A stretch of DNA of 64,000 nucleotides, from assembly GCA_025998955.1 (NCBI GenBank), contig AP024676.1, forward strand, positions 2,976,001 to 3,040,000. The letters run 5' to 3'. Positions 35,741 through 44,783 of this stretch are shown here, in pieces. A program made the position numbers and the translations under genes. Under the pieces are notes generated by a model, which saw only the letters and a program-made list of their open reading frames with translations, was not told the origin of the DNA and did not search any database. The DNA is from Candidatus Roseilinea sp. (lineage in GTDB: Bacteria; Chloroflexota; Anaerolineae; J036; Brachytrichaceae). The first letter of the stretch is position 1, and each line of letters begins with the position of its first letter.

Positions 35741-36949
35741 TTAGTTCACCGTGATTTCGACCTGGCCGGTCATGCCGGGCAAGAGGATTTCGTTCGTCGG
35801 GTCGAGTTCGACGATGACGGTGAACAGTGCGTCTGCGCCGAGCACGCCGGATGACTGCGGCAGGATGGCGCGCACCCGGCCGGCGAGCGGCGCCCGAACC
35901 GCCCGCAGGCGCACCAGCGCCGGCGCACCCACCTGCACGTCCGCGATGTCGCGCTCGGTCAGGTTGGTCGTGCGCAGGCGAATGGCGTCCAATTGCAGCA
36001 GCGTAATCGCGGTTGTGCCGGGCGCGGCGATGGCGCCGGGCGCGATGCTCACGCTCTGCACTGCGCAATCGCACGGCGACACCAGCCGGGCCTTGCTCAG
36101 GTTGCGCTCGGCGCGCGCCACAGCCACGCGGCTTTGCTCCAACTGCAACGCCAGCACGCGTTGCTGCGCCTCGGTGACGCCGGCCTCCAGCTTGGCCAGG
36201 TTGGCCCGCGCTGCCACTACGTCGGCATGGGCCTGGGCCAGGCGCGCCTGCGTGGGGGGCTGCTGCGCGTTCAGGTAGCGCAGGTAGGCCGCGCGTTCGT
36301 TTTGCTCTGCGCTTGCGACGTTGTGCTGCGCATACTTGCAATCGGGATCGTTGGTGGTGATCTTCTCCGACTCCGGCTGAGCCGCCGACCAGCCGCACTC
36401 CACGTCGCGGGCGATCTGCGCGGCATAGAGCTGGTTACGCGTCTGATTCCAATTGCGCAACGCCTGCTCGATCTCGGTCGCCGACGGGCCACGTTTGAGC
36501 TCCTCATAGCGCGCCAGGGCGGCGTTCAGCGCGGCGCGGGCGTTGTCGAGGTCGGACCGGCTGGCCGGCGCTTGTGACTGGCGCGCCTGGGCCTCGGCCA
36601 AGGCGAGCTGCTCCTGGGCTTGTTGCAGTGCCGTCTTGAGCTGGCTATCGTCCACCTCGGCAAGCACTTCGCCGGCCTTCACGCGCTGGCCCGGCGCGAC
36701 GTTCACCGCGATGACGCGCGCGCTCACGTCGAAGCTGAGCTGGAGCGGCGGCGTCGCCAGGGCCAGCGCACCCTCGGCAACGATCGTTGTGCGCGGCACA
36801 ACGGCACGCGTGGGCAGCGGCACCGTTGTCACCGAAGGCGTAGTTACACGGGGGAGACCCGGACCTGGGCCGGGCCATGGCGCGCTGCACGCAGCGAGCC
36901 CAAGGGTCAGCCCGGCGACGAGCAGTCGGAGCGTGGATCGAGAACCCAT
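35741..36949 (-). CDS. HlyD/MacA-type membrane fusion lipoprotein
   Basis: A 402-residue protein. Signal with lipobox: LLVAGLTLGLAAC. The N-terminal lipoyl half is VIAVNVAPGQRVKAGEVLAEVDDSQL, then a long helical hairpin (about 110-260, Ala/Gln/Glu-rich), the second lipoyl half LVSPCDCAVQSVSIAPG and a beta barrel ending MTGQVEITVN. Such adaptors pair with an ABC permease and ATPase encoded downstream. Here downstream is the IS630 element, so it is orphaned. TATAAA lies 8 bp from the ATG. Confidence 0.88.
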   Translation of the reverse strand: MGSRSTLRLLVAGLTLGLAACSAPWPGPGPGLPRVTTPSVTTVPLPTRAVVPRTTIVAEGALALATPPLQLSFDVSARVIAVNVAPGQRVKAGEVLAEVDDSQLKTALQQAQEQLALAEAQARQSQAPASRSDLDNARAALNAALARYEELKRGPSATEIEQALRNWNQTRNQLYAAQIARDVECGWSAAQPESEKITTNDPDCKYAQHNVASAEQNERAAYLRYLNAQQPPTQARLAQAHADVVAARANLAKLEAGVTEAQQRVLALQLEQSRVAVARAERNLSKARLVSPCDCAVQSVSIAPGAIAAPGTTAITLLQLDAIRLRTTNLTERDIADVQVGAPALVRLRAVRAPLAGRVRAILPQSSGVLGADALFTVIVELDPTNEILLPGMTGQVEITVN

Positions 36950-36971
36950 CACCCGACTTTATACGACCGAA

Positions 36972-37331
36972 TCAGACCGAAGTCGCAGCGATCCTCTCGA
37001 CGAACCAGATCAGGTTGCCGTTCACATCTGTGATCGCGAACTCGCGCACGCCGTAAGGTTTCGCTTCGAGCGGCGCATTTGGATGGACGATGCCGTGCTT
37101 CGAGGCATGATCGAACAGCGCTTCGATCCCTTGCACCGTGATGCGGCACGAGCTGTTCTCGGCGATGCGCCGGTCGCCGCACCGCCAGAAGTGGACCTCG
37201 ACCGTATCCCGAACGATGATGCCGTACTCCTCTTCCTGGTGACGCACATGGAAGCCCAGCTTCTGCCGGTAGAACGCGAGCGTGTCCGCGATGTCGGCAG
37301 CAGGCAGCACGGGAACAGCGTTGATGAGCAT
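36972..37331 (-). CDS. VOC (glyoxalase/bleomycin-resistance) family protein
   Basis: A 119-residue protein. Start at MLINAVPVLPAADIADTLAFYRQKLGF. It shows the paired beta-alpha-beta-beta-beta units of the VOC fold: EVHFWRCGDRR in the first half and REFAITDVNGNLIWFVE in the second. His and Glu metal-ligand positions are plausible (HFW, FVER). Bleomycin-resistance-like members bind rather than cleave ligands; substrate cannot be inferred. Confidence 0.85.
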   Translation of the reverse strand: MLINAVPVLPAADIADTLAFYRQKLGFHVRHQEEEYGIIVRDTVEVHFWRCGDRRIAENSSCRITVQGIEALFDHASKHGIVHPNAPLEAKPYGVREFAITDVNGNLIWFVERIAATSV

Positions 37332-37387
37332 AGCGCTACAGTCCGATGAGTAGTTGACGCAGGATTCCGGAAGGTCAAGCCGGCCAG

Positions 37388-38044
37388 TCACGTCTTGCGG
37401 ATCACGCACATGACCTTGCCCTGGATCATGGCGTTGCGCGCGTCCACGTAGAACGGCTTCATGGTAGGGTTCTCCGGTTTGAGCTTCAGGCGCTTGCCGT
37501 CCTTCTCGCGATACACGCGCTTGAGCGTGGATTCGTTGCGGTCGGTGAGGAAGATCGCTGCCAAGTCGCCGTTCTTGATCTCATCCGTGCGGCGCATGAT
37601 CACGATGTCGCCGTCGTTGATCAGCGCGTCAATCATCGAATCGCCCTGCACTTCGAGCGCATACAGGCCGTCGGCGTTGCCCACTAGGCTGCGGGCGATC
37701 TGGACCGTGTTCTCGGCGTCGGCCAAGGCATCCGGATCGGGCGTCGGTGCCGGCTCGCTGGCCACAATGCGCCCGACGATCGGCACGGAGACGATGTCGC
37801 GCGGACTGACGCGATGTGGATGGGTGAGCACCACGCCGCGCGAGCGCCGCTCGTAGCGGTTGAGCAGATTCGCCCGCTCCAGCGCCTTTAAGTGATAGCT
37901 CACCATCGAGGTGGAGCTGATGCCCGCGCCCTTTTGAATCTCGCGGATGGTGGGCGGCACGTCGTGCTCGTCCATGTAATGGCTAATGAACGACAGGATT
38001 CGCTGTTGTGGCTCGGTCAGATGTTCAGTTGCCGAGTTAGACAT
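37388..38044 (-). CDS. lexA: LexA repressor
   Basis: A 218-residue protein. N-terminal winged helix with IREIQKGAGISSTSMVSYHL. C-terminal S24 peptidase with VQGDSMIDALINDGD (catalytic Ser) and ESTLKRVYRE (catalytic Lys). The expected Ala-Gly cleavage site reads VGRIVASEPAP, i.e. Ala-Ser. Start preceded by AGGAGGAAGAG. Two SOS boxes lie 29-78 bp upstream, so the gene is autoregulated and induced by RecA-stimulated self-cleavage on DNA damage. Confidence 0.95.
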   Translation of the reverse strand: MSNSATEHLTEPQQRILSFISHYMDEHDVPPTIREIQKGAGISSTSMVSYHLKALERANLLNRYERRSRGVVLTHPHRVSPRDIVSVPIVGRIVASEPAPTPDPDALADAENTVQIARSLVGNADGLYALEVQGDSMIDALINDGDIVIMRRTDEIKNGDLAAIFLTDRNESTLKRVYREKDGKRLKLKPENPTMKPFYVDARNAMIQGKVMCVIRKT

Positions 38045-38072
38045 CTCTTCCTCCTGTTCGCGGCTGCCTGCG

Positions 38073-38086
38073 CGAACTTTTGTTCT
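38073..38086. promoter_or_regulatory. SOS (LexA) box 1
   Basis: CGAACTTTTGTTCT: perfect GAAC-N4-GTTC core, as in Gram-positive LexA operators, 29 bp upstream of the lexA start. Confidence 0.85.
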
Positions 38087-38107
38087 ACCAACTGGCCGGA
38101 TGATAAG

Positions 38108-38121
38108 CGAACAGGCGTTCT
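38108..38121. promoter_or_regulatory. SOS (LexA) box 2
   Basis: CGAACAGGCGTTCT: perfect GAAC-N4-GTTC core, 35 bp from box 1, lying between lexA and the divergent arginine deiminase gene. Confidence 0.85.
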
Positions 38122-38180
38122 ACGTCAAGGCAGGTAAAAGAGGCGCACCGCGGCGTGTTCTACGATAGCGCACCGACGCC

Positions 38181-39404
38181 ATGCCGCTTGACCCATCTCC
38201 CATCTCCCATCTCCCATCTCTCAATCTTTCATCATTCGCTCCTTCGCAGCCCGCCGAATGGCTGCCGGCACGCGTGGTGTTGATGTGCGAGCCGGGCATC
38301 GAGACGCTGTTCGCGATCCTGCAGCCCGATGCGGCCAACTTCCTGTTCCCGTTCTCGCTGGCGCAAGGCCGCGAGGAGCATCGTGCTTATCGCCGCTTAG
38401 TGGAATCCTACGGCGTGCGCGTGATTGACTATCGCGAGGCATTAATGCATGCGGAGCACAGCCGGCTGGCGCAATGGGCGCGCAAAGCAGTGACGCTTGA
38501 ATACGACGCGGCGCTCACGAACGACGAGCGCGACGACGCCGCGCGCCAGCTCGACGCAGCGCTGGCTGCGCTCGACGCCGGCAGCCTGGTGGACGTCATC
38601 TTGCTCCGGCCGGCGATCCGTGTCGCGCGCAGCGCCGCCGGCCTCGACCCCACCACGCGCTTCGAAGCGCGGTTCACCCTCACCCCGCCCAGCCCGTATT
38701 ACACGCGCGACCCGCTCATCACCACGCGCGAGGGCGTGGTGGTCACGCGCCTGAAGCTGGATAAGCGCGCGCCGGAGAACGACATCGCGGCCTACGTGCT
38801 CGAGTCGCTCGGCATCACACCGCGATATCGCGTCCAGCCGCCCGGTACGCTGGAAGGCGGCGACTTCATCCCCTGCGGCGACTTCGTGCTGCAGGGCCAG
38901 GGATTACTGACCAACGATGACGGCGTGCGCCAGTGCCTGGAGCACCGCGTCTATGGCTATGTGGAGGTGGCTGTGGTCGAGGACCCGCGCAGGGCGATGG
39001 ACGAGATGCACCTCGACACCTACTTCGCCATGCTCGATCGCGACCTGGCCGTGTGCGTCGCATCGCGGCTGAGCGGAGACGAAGAACCGGCGGTGAGGGT
39101 CTATACGCCGCAGGGTGCGCCGGATGACTACACCTACGTCCTCACGCGCACGACGCTATTCTCGCGCTACCTGCGCGAGAAGGGCATCCACGTCATCCCG
39201 TTCAGCAAGGCCGAACAACTGGACTTTGCCGCGAACGGCTTGCTGGTCGGCCCGCGACGGCTGATCGGGGTAACGCGCGCCGGCGAGCCGTTTGCCCAGC
39301 GATTGCGCGCAGCCGGTGTGGATGTGCAGACCATCGCCTTCGACGCCCTCAGCGGCGGCTACGGCGGCCCACACTGCTCGACGCAGGTATTGGTGCGTGG
39401 CTGA
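38181..39404 (+). CDS. Arginine deiminase-type amidinotransferase-fold enzyme
   Basis: A 407-residue protein. Family motifs: RFTLTPPSPYYTRDP, TLEGGDFIPCGD (GGD), HLDTYFAMLDRD (catalytic His) and the C-terminal GGYGGPHCSTQV carrying the nucleophilic Cys. It hydrolyses arginine to citrulline and ammonia. Residues 4-17 (DPSPISHLPSLNLS) are encoded by a heptamer array, unlike any family N-terminus. No arcB or arcC follows. TACGAT lies 14 bp before the ATG; SOS box 2 is 60 bp upstream. Confidence 0.87.
   Translation: MPLDPSPISHLPSLNLSSFAPSQPAEWLPARVVLMCEPGIETLFAILQPDAANFLFPFSLAQGREEHRAYRRLVESYGVRVIDYREALMHAEHSRLAQWARKAVTLEYDAALTNDERDDAARQLDAALAALDAGSLVDVILLRPAIRVARSAAGLDPTTRFEARFTLTPPSPYYTRDPLITTREGVVVTRLKLDKRAPENDIAAYVLESLGITPRYRVQPPGTLEGGDFIPCGDFVLQGQGLLTNDDGVRQCLEHRVYGYVEVAVVEDPRRAMDEMHLDTYFAMLDRDLAVCVASRLSGDEEPAVRVYTPQGAPDDYTYVLTRTTLFSRYLREKGIHVIPFSKAEQLDFAANGLLVGPRRLIGVTRAGEPFAQRLRAAGVDVQTIAFDALSGGYGGPHCSTQVLVRG
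38194..38228 (+). repeat. Heptamer array I (CATCTCC)
   Basis: CATCTCC three times, then CATCTCT and a degenerate CAATCTT, starting 13 bp after the arginine deiminase ATG. It is the inverse of GGAGATG, close to the GGAGATT type at 60084 and 59808. Confidence 0.8.
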
Positions 39405-40538
39405 TCACGGCATCGGTGTCGGGCGCGGCCGGCGCTCGCGAGGCGGTGCTCCGCCCTCCGGCGGCTGAGGCAGCGGCGCGGGCGGCGCTTCGCTGCCCGG
39501 CGGGGGTGGCGGTGCAGGCGCAGGTGGCGGCGCAGCGGTGGGTCGCATTGCCGCTGCGGTCTCGCGGATCGCCTGCATCGTGGCACGCACATCGTCGGGG
39601 TTGGGCCGCGGCTCGGCCCGCGCTGTGGCCCGAATGCTCTCGACCGTCTCGCGCAACTCGGGCGGCTTTGGCGGTGCTTCCGGCGTCGTAGGAAGGGGAA
39701 GCGGGATCAGCGTCACCGGCGCGCCGGGGTCGGGCTGCCTGGGTCGTGGTCGAGGGGGCGTTGGTATAGCAGTCGGCCGGTCCACCGTTGGCTCAGCAGT
39801 AGGCGGCAATGGTGGCTCTGGCGGCAGGGGTGTGACAATCGCCGGTGGTTCGGCCGTTGGCTCGGGAGCAGTCAGCGTCGGGAGCGGCGTCGCCGAAGGG
39901 GTGGGGGAAGCCGGCGTCGCGCTGGGCACCGGCGCCGGCGCGGTCGGCTGTGGCACCGGCGTGTTCTCGGGTTGCCGGATGGCGCGGCGGGCGCGCTCCG
40001 CCAGATCCTGGAGCTGTTGCAGCGACGTCGTCGCGTCCGCATCTGTATCGCCGATGCGCGCTGCAATTTCAGCAGCCTGATTCACCTGCTTCTCCAGCCG
40101 CAAGATGACGCTGCGCGACGCTGCCTGATCCGACGCCGTCGCTTGCAGCTCGTCCAGCCGGCGGTTCGAGAACTCGATCAGCAAGTCCAGTTGCGCGCGC
40201 TCGCCGAAAGCCAATGCAAGCCGCGCTTCTTCGCTCAACAGCTTCACGGGGTAGAGCACGTCGTTCGGTTGGCTGGCCTGGGCAGCCAGCGTCACGGCAG
40301 CACTGCCGAAGATGAATGCACTGATGGCTGCCAGCGACAACCGCAGCAGCCTGCGCTTGGGTCGAACCGGCGTGCGCTTGGCCGGGGTCTGGGTTGCGCG
40401 TGCCGCTTGAGCATAGGCGAGAAAAGCCGTCCGGCCGCGCTCGACAGCTTGTGGATCGCGCGGCGGGATGTAGGCCAGCTTATCCAGCGCGCCGCCCAAC
40501 GCCGGGTCGAAAGGATCGAGCATCTCCGGCATATTCAT
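39405..40538 (-). CDS. DUF5667-type membrane protein, putative sigma-factor partner
   Basis: A 377-residue protein. A cytoplasmic N-terminus (DPQAVERGRTAFLAYAQA) leads to a membrane segment (LLRLSLAAISAFIFGSAAVTLAA) at about 64-86. The DUF5667 block follows (NDVLYPVKLLSEEARLALA, helical to about 190). The rest is a very long Pro/Thr/Glu-rich tail, probably extracytoplasmic. Translation is coupled to the ECF sigma gene (4-bp overlap), as in sigma/anti-sigma pairs. No zinc-finger anti-sigma motif is seen. Confidence 0.72.
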   Translation of the reverse strand: MNMPEMLDPFDPALGGALDKLAYIPPRDPQAVERGRTAFLAYAQAARATQTPAKRTPVRPKRRLLRLSLAAISAFIFGSAAVTLAAQASQPNDVLYPVKLLSEEARLALAFGERAQLDLLIEFSNRRLDELQATASDQAASRSVILRLEKQVNQAAEIAARIGDTDADATTSLQQLQDLAERARRAIRQPENTPVPQPTAPAPVPSATPASPTPSATPLPTLTAPEPTAEPPAIVTPLPPEPPLPPTAEPTVDRPTAIPTPPRPRPRQPDPGAPVTLIPLPLPTTPEAPPKPPELRETVESIRATARAEPRPNPDDVRATMQAIRETAAAMRPTAAPPPAPAPPPPPGSEAPPAPLPQPPEGGAPPRERRPRPTPMP

Positions 40539-41128
40539 GACGATCTCACCTCGGCGTCATCGGCGACCGCGCGAACCAACTCGCGGCGCAACGCTGCGAG
40601 GGCGCGATGCTGCAGCGACTTGACGGCACCGACCGGTTTGTTGATCGCTGCCGCCACTTCCTCGTTGCTCAGACCCTCGTAATACTTGAGCACGATCACC
40701 TGGCGTTGGTCAGCCGTCAAGCGCATCAACGCCACGCGCACGTGTTGGGCCTCGATCTGGCTGGAGACGACTTGCAACGGCGGCGTTTCATCCACCGCGA
40801 GAACATCATCAGCCTCGGCGTCGGCCAATTCGTCGAGCGAGATGTTCAGGCGATCGGCGCTGCGATAGTGATCGGTGATCCAGTTGTGGGCGATGCGATA
40901 CAGGTAGGCCTGTAGGAATCGAATCGGTCCACCGCCGGTTTTGAGGGCATCTATCAGCCGGGCGAACGTGTCCGTGACGCAATCTTCCGCCATGATGGCA
41001 TCGCCGAGCAGGCGCATGGCGTAACGATAGATCGCCGGGCTGAAGGTGTCATACACCTCCACCAGCGCAGCCGGCTCGAACGCACGCACACGTTCGAGCA
41101 ACGATTGCTCATCCGCCATGCTGCTCAT
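40535..41128 (-). CDS. ECF RNA polymerase sigma factor
   Basis: About 197 residues from the Met in MSSMADEQSLLERV; an ATG 17 codons earlier is possible. Region 2: YRYAMRLLGDAIMAEDCVTDTFARL, ending with FLQAYLYRIAHNWITDHYR. Region 4: LTADQRQVIVLKYYEGLSNEEVAAAINKPVGAVKSLQHRAL is the helix-turn-helix for -35 binding. It directs transcription under extracytoplasmic stress, controlled by the overlapping DUF5667 gene. The divergent secreted-protein gene at 41349 is a possible target. Confidence 0.92.
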   Translation of the reverse strand: MSSMADEQSLLERVRAFEPAALVEVYDTFSPAIYRYAMRLLGDAIMAEDCVTDTFARLIDALKTGGGPIRFLQAYLYRIAHNWITDHYRSADRLNISLDELADAEADDVLAVDETPPLQVVSSQIEAQHVRVALMRLTADQRQVIVLKYYEGLSNEEVAAAINKPVGAVKSLQHRALAALRRELVRAVADDAEVRSS

Positions 41129-41348
41129 CGGATCAGACGGGATTGTCGCTACGCAGATACGGGCCTGCCTGACGTTCATCGCGCCGAGCGCGATACGTGA
41201 GGCGTCATGAAGCCGACGTATCCCTTCGTATCCAAAACGTAGGGCGATCCGAGCGTATCCCCGTGCCGCTTCCTGCGTCGTAGCGGGCGAGAGGATTCGC
41301 CGACCGGCCCCCGCATGGGCCGCCGAGAACGGCGAGGAGCATCAACAT

Positions 41349-43310
41349 ATGAATACACGAAACCGTCTCGTTCGAGTCGCCGGTGTGTTGTCCATCGCCG
41401 TGCTGGTCGTAGGTGCGGCATGGACGGCGCCGCCGAGGATTGCAGCGCAGGCGCCGATGAATGCACCATCCGGCCTCCCGCCCTTCCCGCCGAAGCCCCC
41501 CAAGCCACCGCCGCCTGCGCCGCGCGCTGTCTCGCTGAAGAAGACGGCCGAGGTGAAGCCGAATCTCGGGCCGGGCGATGCGTTCGACTACGAGCTGACC
41601 GTGCACAACAACACCGACAACGTCGCGCAGGCCGTGCTGTCCGATACGCTGCCGGCTGAGACCGAACTGGTCGGCACACCGTTGGTCGTCGTGATCACGC
41701 CGAGCGCCGATCCGTTGACGACGACCTTCGATCCGACCATCGGCCCGCGCGGCACGGTGCGCTGGGAGGGCACGCTCTCGGCCGGCGCTAAGATCAAGGT
41801 GGTCATCAAGGTCAAGCTGCTCAATTGTCCGCAGCCCGGCCAGCTCCCCTTCATCGGATGGGATCGCAGCGTGAAGAACGTCGCGACATTGCAGGTGGGG
41901 AATGGGCGGAGCGTAGCCACGTATGCGTTCGTCCCCGGCGGTTGTCGAGGCAACCCGCCACCGTCACCGAAGCCGGAGCCGACGCCCGTGCCCGGCGCCG
42001 ACATCGGCGTGAGGAAGCTCGCACGCCTGCACGCCGATCGCGATCTGCCCGAACGCGGTTGGCAGGCGAGCTGGCTGGTGACGTATGGCAATCGCGGCGA
42101 TCAGACCGCCCAGAACGTGCGCGTGGTGGATACGCCGAGCGGTAACCAGACGCTCACCTTCGTGCAGAGCGCGCCGCCCATCACGCCGACGCGCGAGGGC
42201 GATTCATTCGTCTTCCCCGTGGGCGATCTGCCTAGCTTGAAGGGCGGCGCCATCATGCTGCGGACGGCGATCAGCTTCAGTGCGCCGGCCGGCACCGTGC
42301 TCACCAACGCGGTCAGCATCACGGCCACCAACGATGTGAGCCTGACGAACAACTCGGCCGTGGTGACGCTGACGCTGCTGCACCTGCCGCCCATCATCAC
42401 CTATCCCGTGTCCGGCGCGACGTGCACCGGCACGATCACCATTACGGGCAAGGCGCAGGGCGGTTCGCCGGTAGCGATCTACGTCGGCGACGCACAGCTC
42501 GGTTCGACCACCGCCGACGCCAACGGCAACTGGTCGTTCGCCGTGAATCTGGAAGAGGGCTTCCACGTGATCCAAGCCGAGACTAAAGACGCGAACGGCA
42601 ACCCGAAGCGCTCCAAGCCGGTGCTGCTCAAGGTAGATCCCTCGCTCACCTGGGATCCGATCAGCCTGAAGTTCATCGGCCCCGGCGGCAATGTGCGCCA
42701 TCATCCGCGCCACTGGTCGGGCTGGTTCGACGACTGGGGCTGGTATGTGCGGCTGGCGCCGAGCACAACCTACACGGTTAGCGTACGGGTGTGCTGCACC
42801 GATCCGACCGCTGCGGTGACGCTCACCGTGCCGGGCAGCGGCGTCGTGACACTGGCCGACCCCGATGGCGACCGGACGTTCACCGGTGTATTCACAACCG
42901 GCGACGTGCGCTCGATGGTGCGTGAGCTGATGAAGCTGTGCGTGACGTGCGACGGGGAAACGAATTGCGCGTTTGGCCGGATCGTGCCCATCCCCGCCCG
43001 TGCGCGCGACCACGTCGTCGTCATCACCGCCGAGGGCTTCAGCCCATCGCGCCTGCGCGTCCGGCCTGGCGAGGTGATCGAGTTCATCAACATGGACGAG
43101 ACCGCGCGCTCAATCGGCACAGCGCCCAACTTGCCCAACATGCCGGCGGGCGAACTGCAAACGCAGAACTTCGACGCGGTGTATCTGGACGTCGGCGAAA
43201 GTCACATCGTCGAGGTGAACGGCGCGACGACGTATTACGACATGCAGAACGGCGAGTACAGCGTCTCTATCAGCGTCGGCGGTGTGTATCTGCCCATCGT
43301 CCGGCGGTAG
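41349..43310 (+). CDS. Secreted DUF11-repeat protein with cupredoxin-like C-terminus
   Basis: A 653-residue protein with signal peptide VAGVLSIAVLVVGAAW and a Pro-rich linker. Two DUF11-like domains are LGPGDAFDYELTVHNNTD and WLVTYGNRGDQTAQNVRVVD. An Ig-like domain (ITITGKAQGGSPVAIYVGD) follows. Residues about 560-645 look like a cupredoxin (VVITAEGFSPSRLRVRPGEV), but Cu ligands are not all evident. It ends GVYLPIVRR, the shared secreted tail. GAGGAG precedes the start. Probably a surface protein. Confidence 0.75.
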   Translation: MNTRNRLVRVAGVLSIAVLVVGAAWTAPPRIAAQAPMNAPSGLPPFPPKPPKPPPPAPRAVSLKKTAEVKPNLGPGDAFDYELTVHNNTDNVAQAVLSDTLPAETELVGTPLVVVITPSADPLTTTFDPTIGPRGTVRWEGTLSAGAKIKVVIKVKLLNCPQPGQLPFIGWDRSVKNVATLQVGNGRSVATYAFVPGGCRGNPPPSPKPEPTPVPGADIGVRKLARLHADRDLPERGWQASWLVTYGNRGDQTAQNVRVVDTPSGNQTLTFVQSAPPITPTREGDSFVFPVGDLPSLKGGAIMLRTAISFSAPAGTVLTNAVSITATNDVSLTNNSAVVTLTLLHLPPIITYPVSGATCTGTITITGKAQGGSPVAIYVGDAQLGSTTADANGNWSFAVNLEEGFHVIQAETKDANGNPKRSKPVLLKVDPSLTWDPISLKFIGPGGNVRHHPRHWSGWFDDWGWYVRLAPSTTYTVSVRVCCTDPTAAVTLTVPGSGVVTLADPDGDRTFTGVFTTGDVRSMVRELMKLCVTCDGETNCAFGRIVPIPARARDHVVVITAEGFSPSRLRVRPGEVIEFINMDETARSIGTAPNLPNMPAGELQTQNFDAVYLDVGESHIVEVNGATTYYDMQNGEYSVSISVGGVYLPIVRR

Positions 43311-43328
43311 CCTCCCCCTTCTTCTCCG

Positions 43329-43357
43329 CGAGGCCTCGGCGTGTTGCCGGGGCCTCG
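43329..43357 (+). terminator. Hairpin after the DUF11 gene
   Basis: CGAGGCC-T-CGGC, loop GTGTT, GCCG-G-GGCCTCG: an 11-bp stem with a T/G pair, 19 bp after the stop. No T-run follows on the plus strand. Confidence 0.6.
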
Positions 43358-43419
43358 TGGAAAAACAAACGCCGCCAGAGGCTACAGGATCTCCCGTTCT
43401 CCGGGGAGCGAGATTCAAA

Positions 43420-44589
43420 TCAACCGCATCGTCGCATGGCCTGGGCTAACCGCGCTGCGGCTTCTTCGAGCTGCGCCGGGGGATAGAGCGTGAAGGCCAG
43501 CCGGAGAGCGTCGTCACCATTGTGGCCATCGCAGAAGAACCGGCGGCCAGGCACGAACGACACCCCCATTGCCTCGGCGACCGGCAATAACACTTCCGAC
43601 GATAGGCCCCCGGGCAGGCGCACCCATACGAAGAACCCGCCAGTCGGCGTCTGCGCCTGCCAACCTGTCGGCAGATGCGTCGCCAGCGCGCGCATCAACA
43701 CATCACGTCGCGCGCGATAGGCCTCGCGGAAGCGCGCGACCTGGGGTTCGAACGCGCCATCTTTGCAATAGGCGGCGACGGTCATCGCTGCGAACTGGTT
43801 CGGCCCACCGCCGCTGTCCATCAGGCCGCACGTGCGAATGCGCGCAATCACGTCGCGACCGGCGGTGATCCAGCCGACGCGCATGCCGGGCGCGAGGCTC
43901 TTGGAGAACGACCCCAGCCGCGCCACGACACCCGCTGGCGCGAGGCGCCACAACGACGACGGCGCTTCGCCGTCGTAGGCCAGCTCGCGATAGGCATCGT
44001 CTTCGACGATCAAGATGCGCTCGCGTTCGGCCAGGGCGACGACCGCTCGGCGCACATCATCACGCCAGCACAGGCCGGTTGGATTGTTGAACGTGGGCAC
44101 GCAATACAGCAGGCTCGGCCGCTCGCCCCGGCGCTTCAGGGAAGCGACCAATTCGCTCAACGCGGCGACATCAGGACCATCGGGACTGCTCGGGATGGCG
44201 ACCAGTTTCAGCGGCCGGTCGCGCAAGATGCGCACGGCGAGGTGATATGTGGGCGATTCGACCAGCGCGACATCGCCCGGCTGCGTGCACAGCGTGACGA
44301 GCTGGTCGAGCGCGTGCGAGATGCCGCCGGTAATGGCGATTTCGTCCGCGTCTGGCATGCGTCCCTCGCACTGCGCGCTGCGATGCTGCAACCAATCCAC
44401 AAGCGGCCCCGGCCCGGTCGCGTAGCCATAGCCCAGCGCATGTGCGCCGTAGTCCGCGAGCGCCGAGGCGCTGGCGCGTTGGATCGCCTCCAGCGGCAGC
44501 AGCGCCGGATCGGGATGACCCAGGCCAAGGTCGAGCACGCCGGGCCGCAGCGCCGCGTGCAAGTCGGAGAGAGGATGGTGCGTAGTCAC
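43420..44589 (-). CDS. PLP-dependent aminotransferase (class I/II, MocR/LysN-like)
   Basis: A 389-residue fold type I enzyme. The PLP lysine is in LGSFSKSLAPGMRVGW. Other blocks: ITGGISHALDQL, YCVPTFNNPTG (NNPTG) and IVEDDAYRELAYDG (Asp to pyridine N). This form is common to 2-aminoadipate/valine-type transaminases lacking the GntR DNA-binding part. The GTG start has TACATT 8 bp upstream and no ribosome-binding site, another leaderless candidate. Substrate uncertain. Confidence 0.87.
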   Translation of the reverse strand: MTTHHPLSDLHAALRPGVLDLGLGHPDPALLPLEAIQRASASALADYGAHALGYGYATGPGPLVDWLQHRSAQCEGRMPDADEIAITGGISHALDQLVTLCTQPGDVALVESPTYHLAVRILRDRPLKLVAIPSSPDGPDVAALSELVASLKRRGERPSLLYCVPTFNNPTGLCWRDDVRRAVVALAERERILIVEDDAYRELAYDGEAPSSLWRLAPAGVVARLGSFSKSLAPGMRVGWITAGRDVIARIRTCGLMDSGGGPNQFAAMTVAAYCKDGAFEPQVARFREAYRARRDVLMRALATHLPTGWQAQTPTGGFFVWVRLPGGLSSEVLLPVAEAMGVSFVPGRRFFCDGHNGDDALRLAFTLYPPAQLEEAAARLAQAMRRCG

Positions 44590-44657
44590 GAGATATGAAT
44601 GTATCCAAAGCGTGGAAAAGCGCGAAGCGCGGATGCGACCTCCGCGCTTCGATTCGA

Positions 44658-44731
44658 TGGGAGCGACAAGACTCGAACTTGTGACCTTTGCGATGTCAAC
44701 GCAACGCTCTAACCAGCTGAGCTACGCCCCC
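44658..44731 (-). tRNA. tRNA-Val (anticodon GAC)
   Basis: Minus strand: acceptor GGGGGCG/CGCTCCC, D arm AGCTCAGCTGGTTAGAGC, anticodon stem TTGCG/CGCAA with loop TTGACAT (GAC), T arm CACAAGTTCGAGTCTTGT. CCA not encoded. Confidence 0.95.
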
Positions 44732-44783
44732 ATTCGGCTGCAATTATAAACCAAGGCGCATGCGGGGCGTTGTGTTGAGTGGG

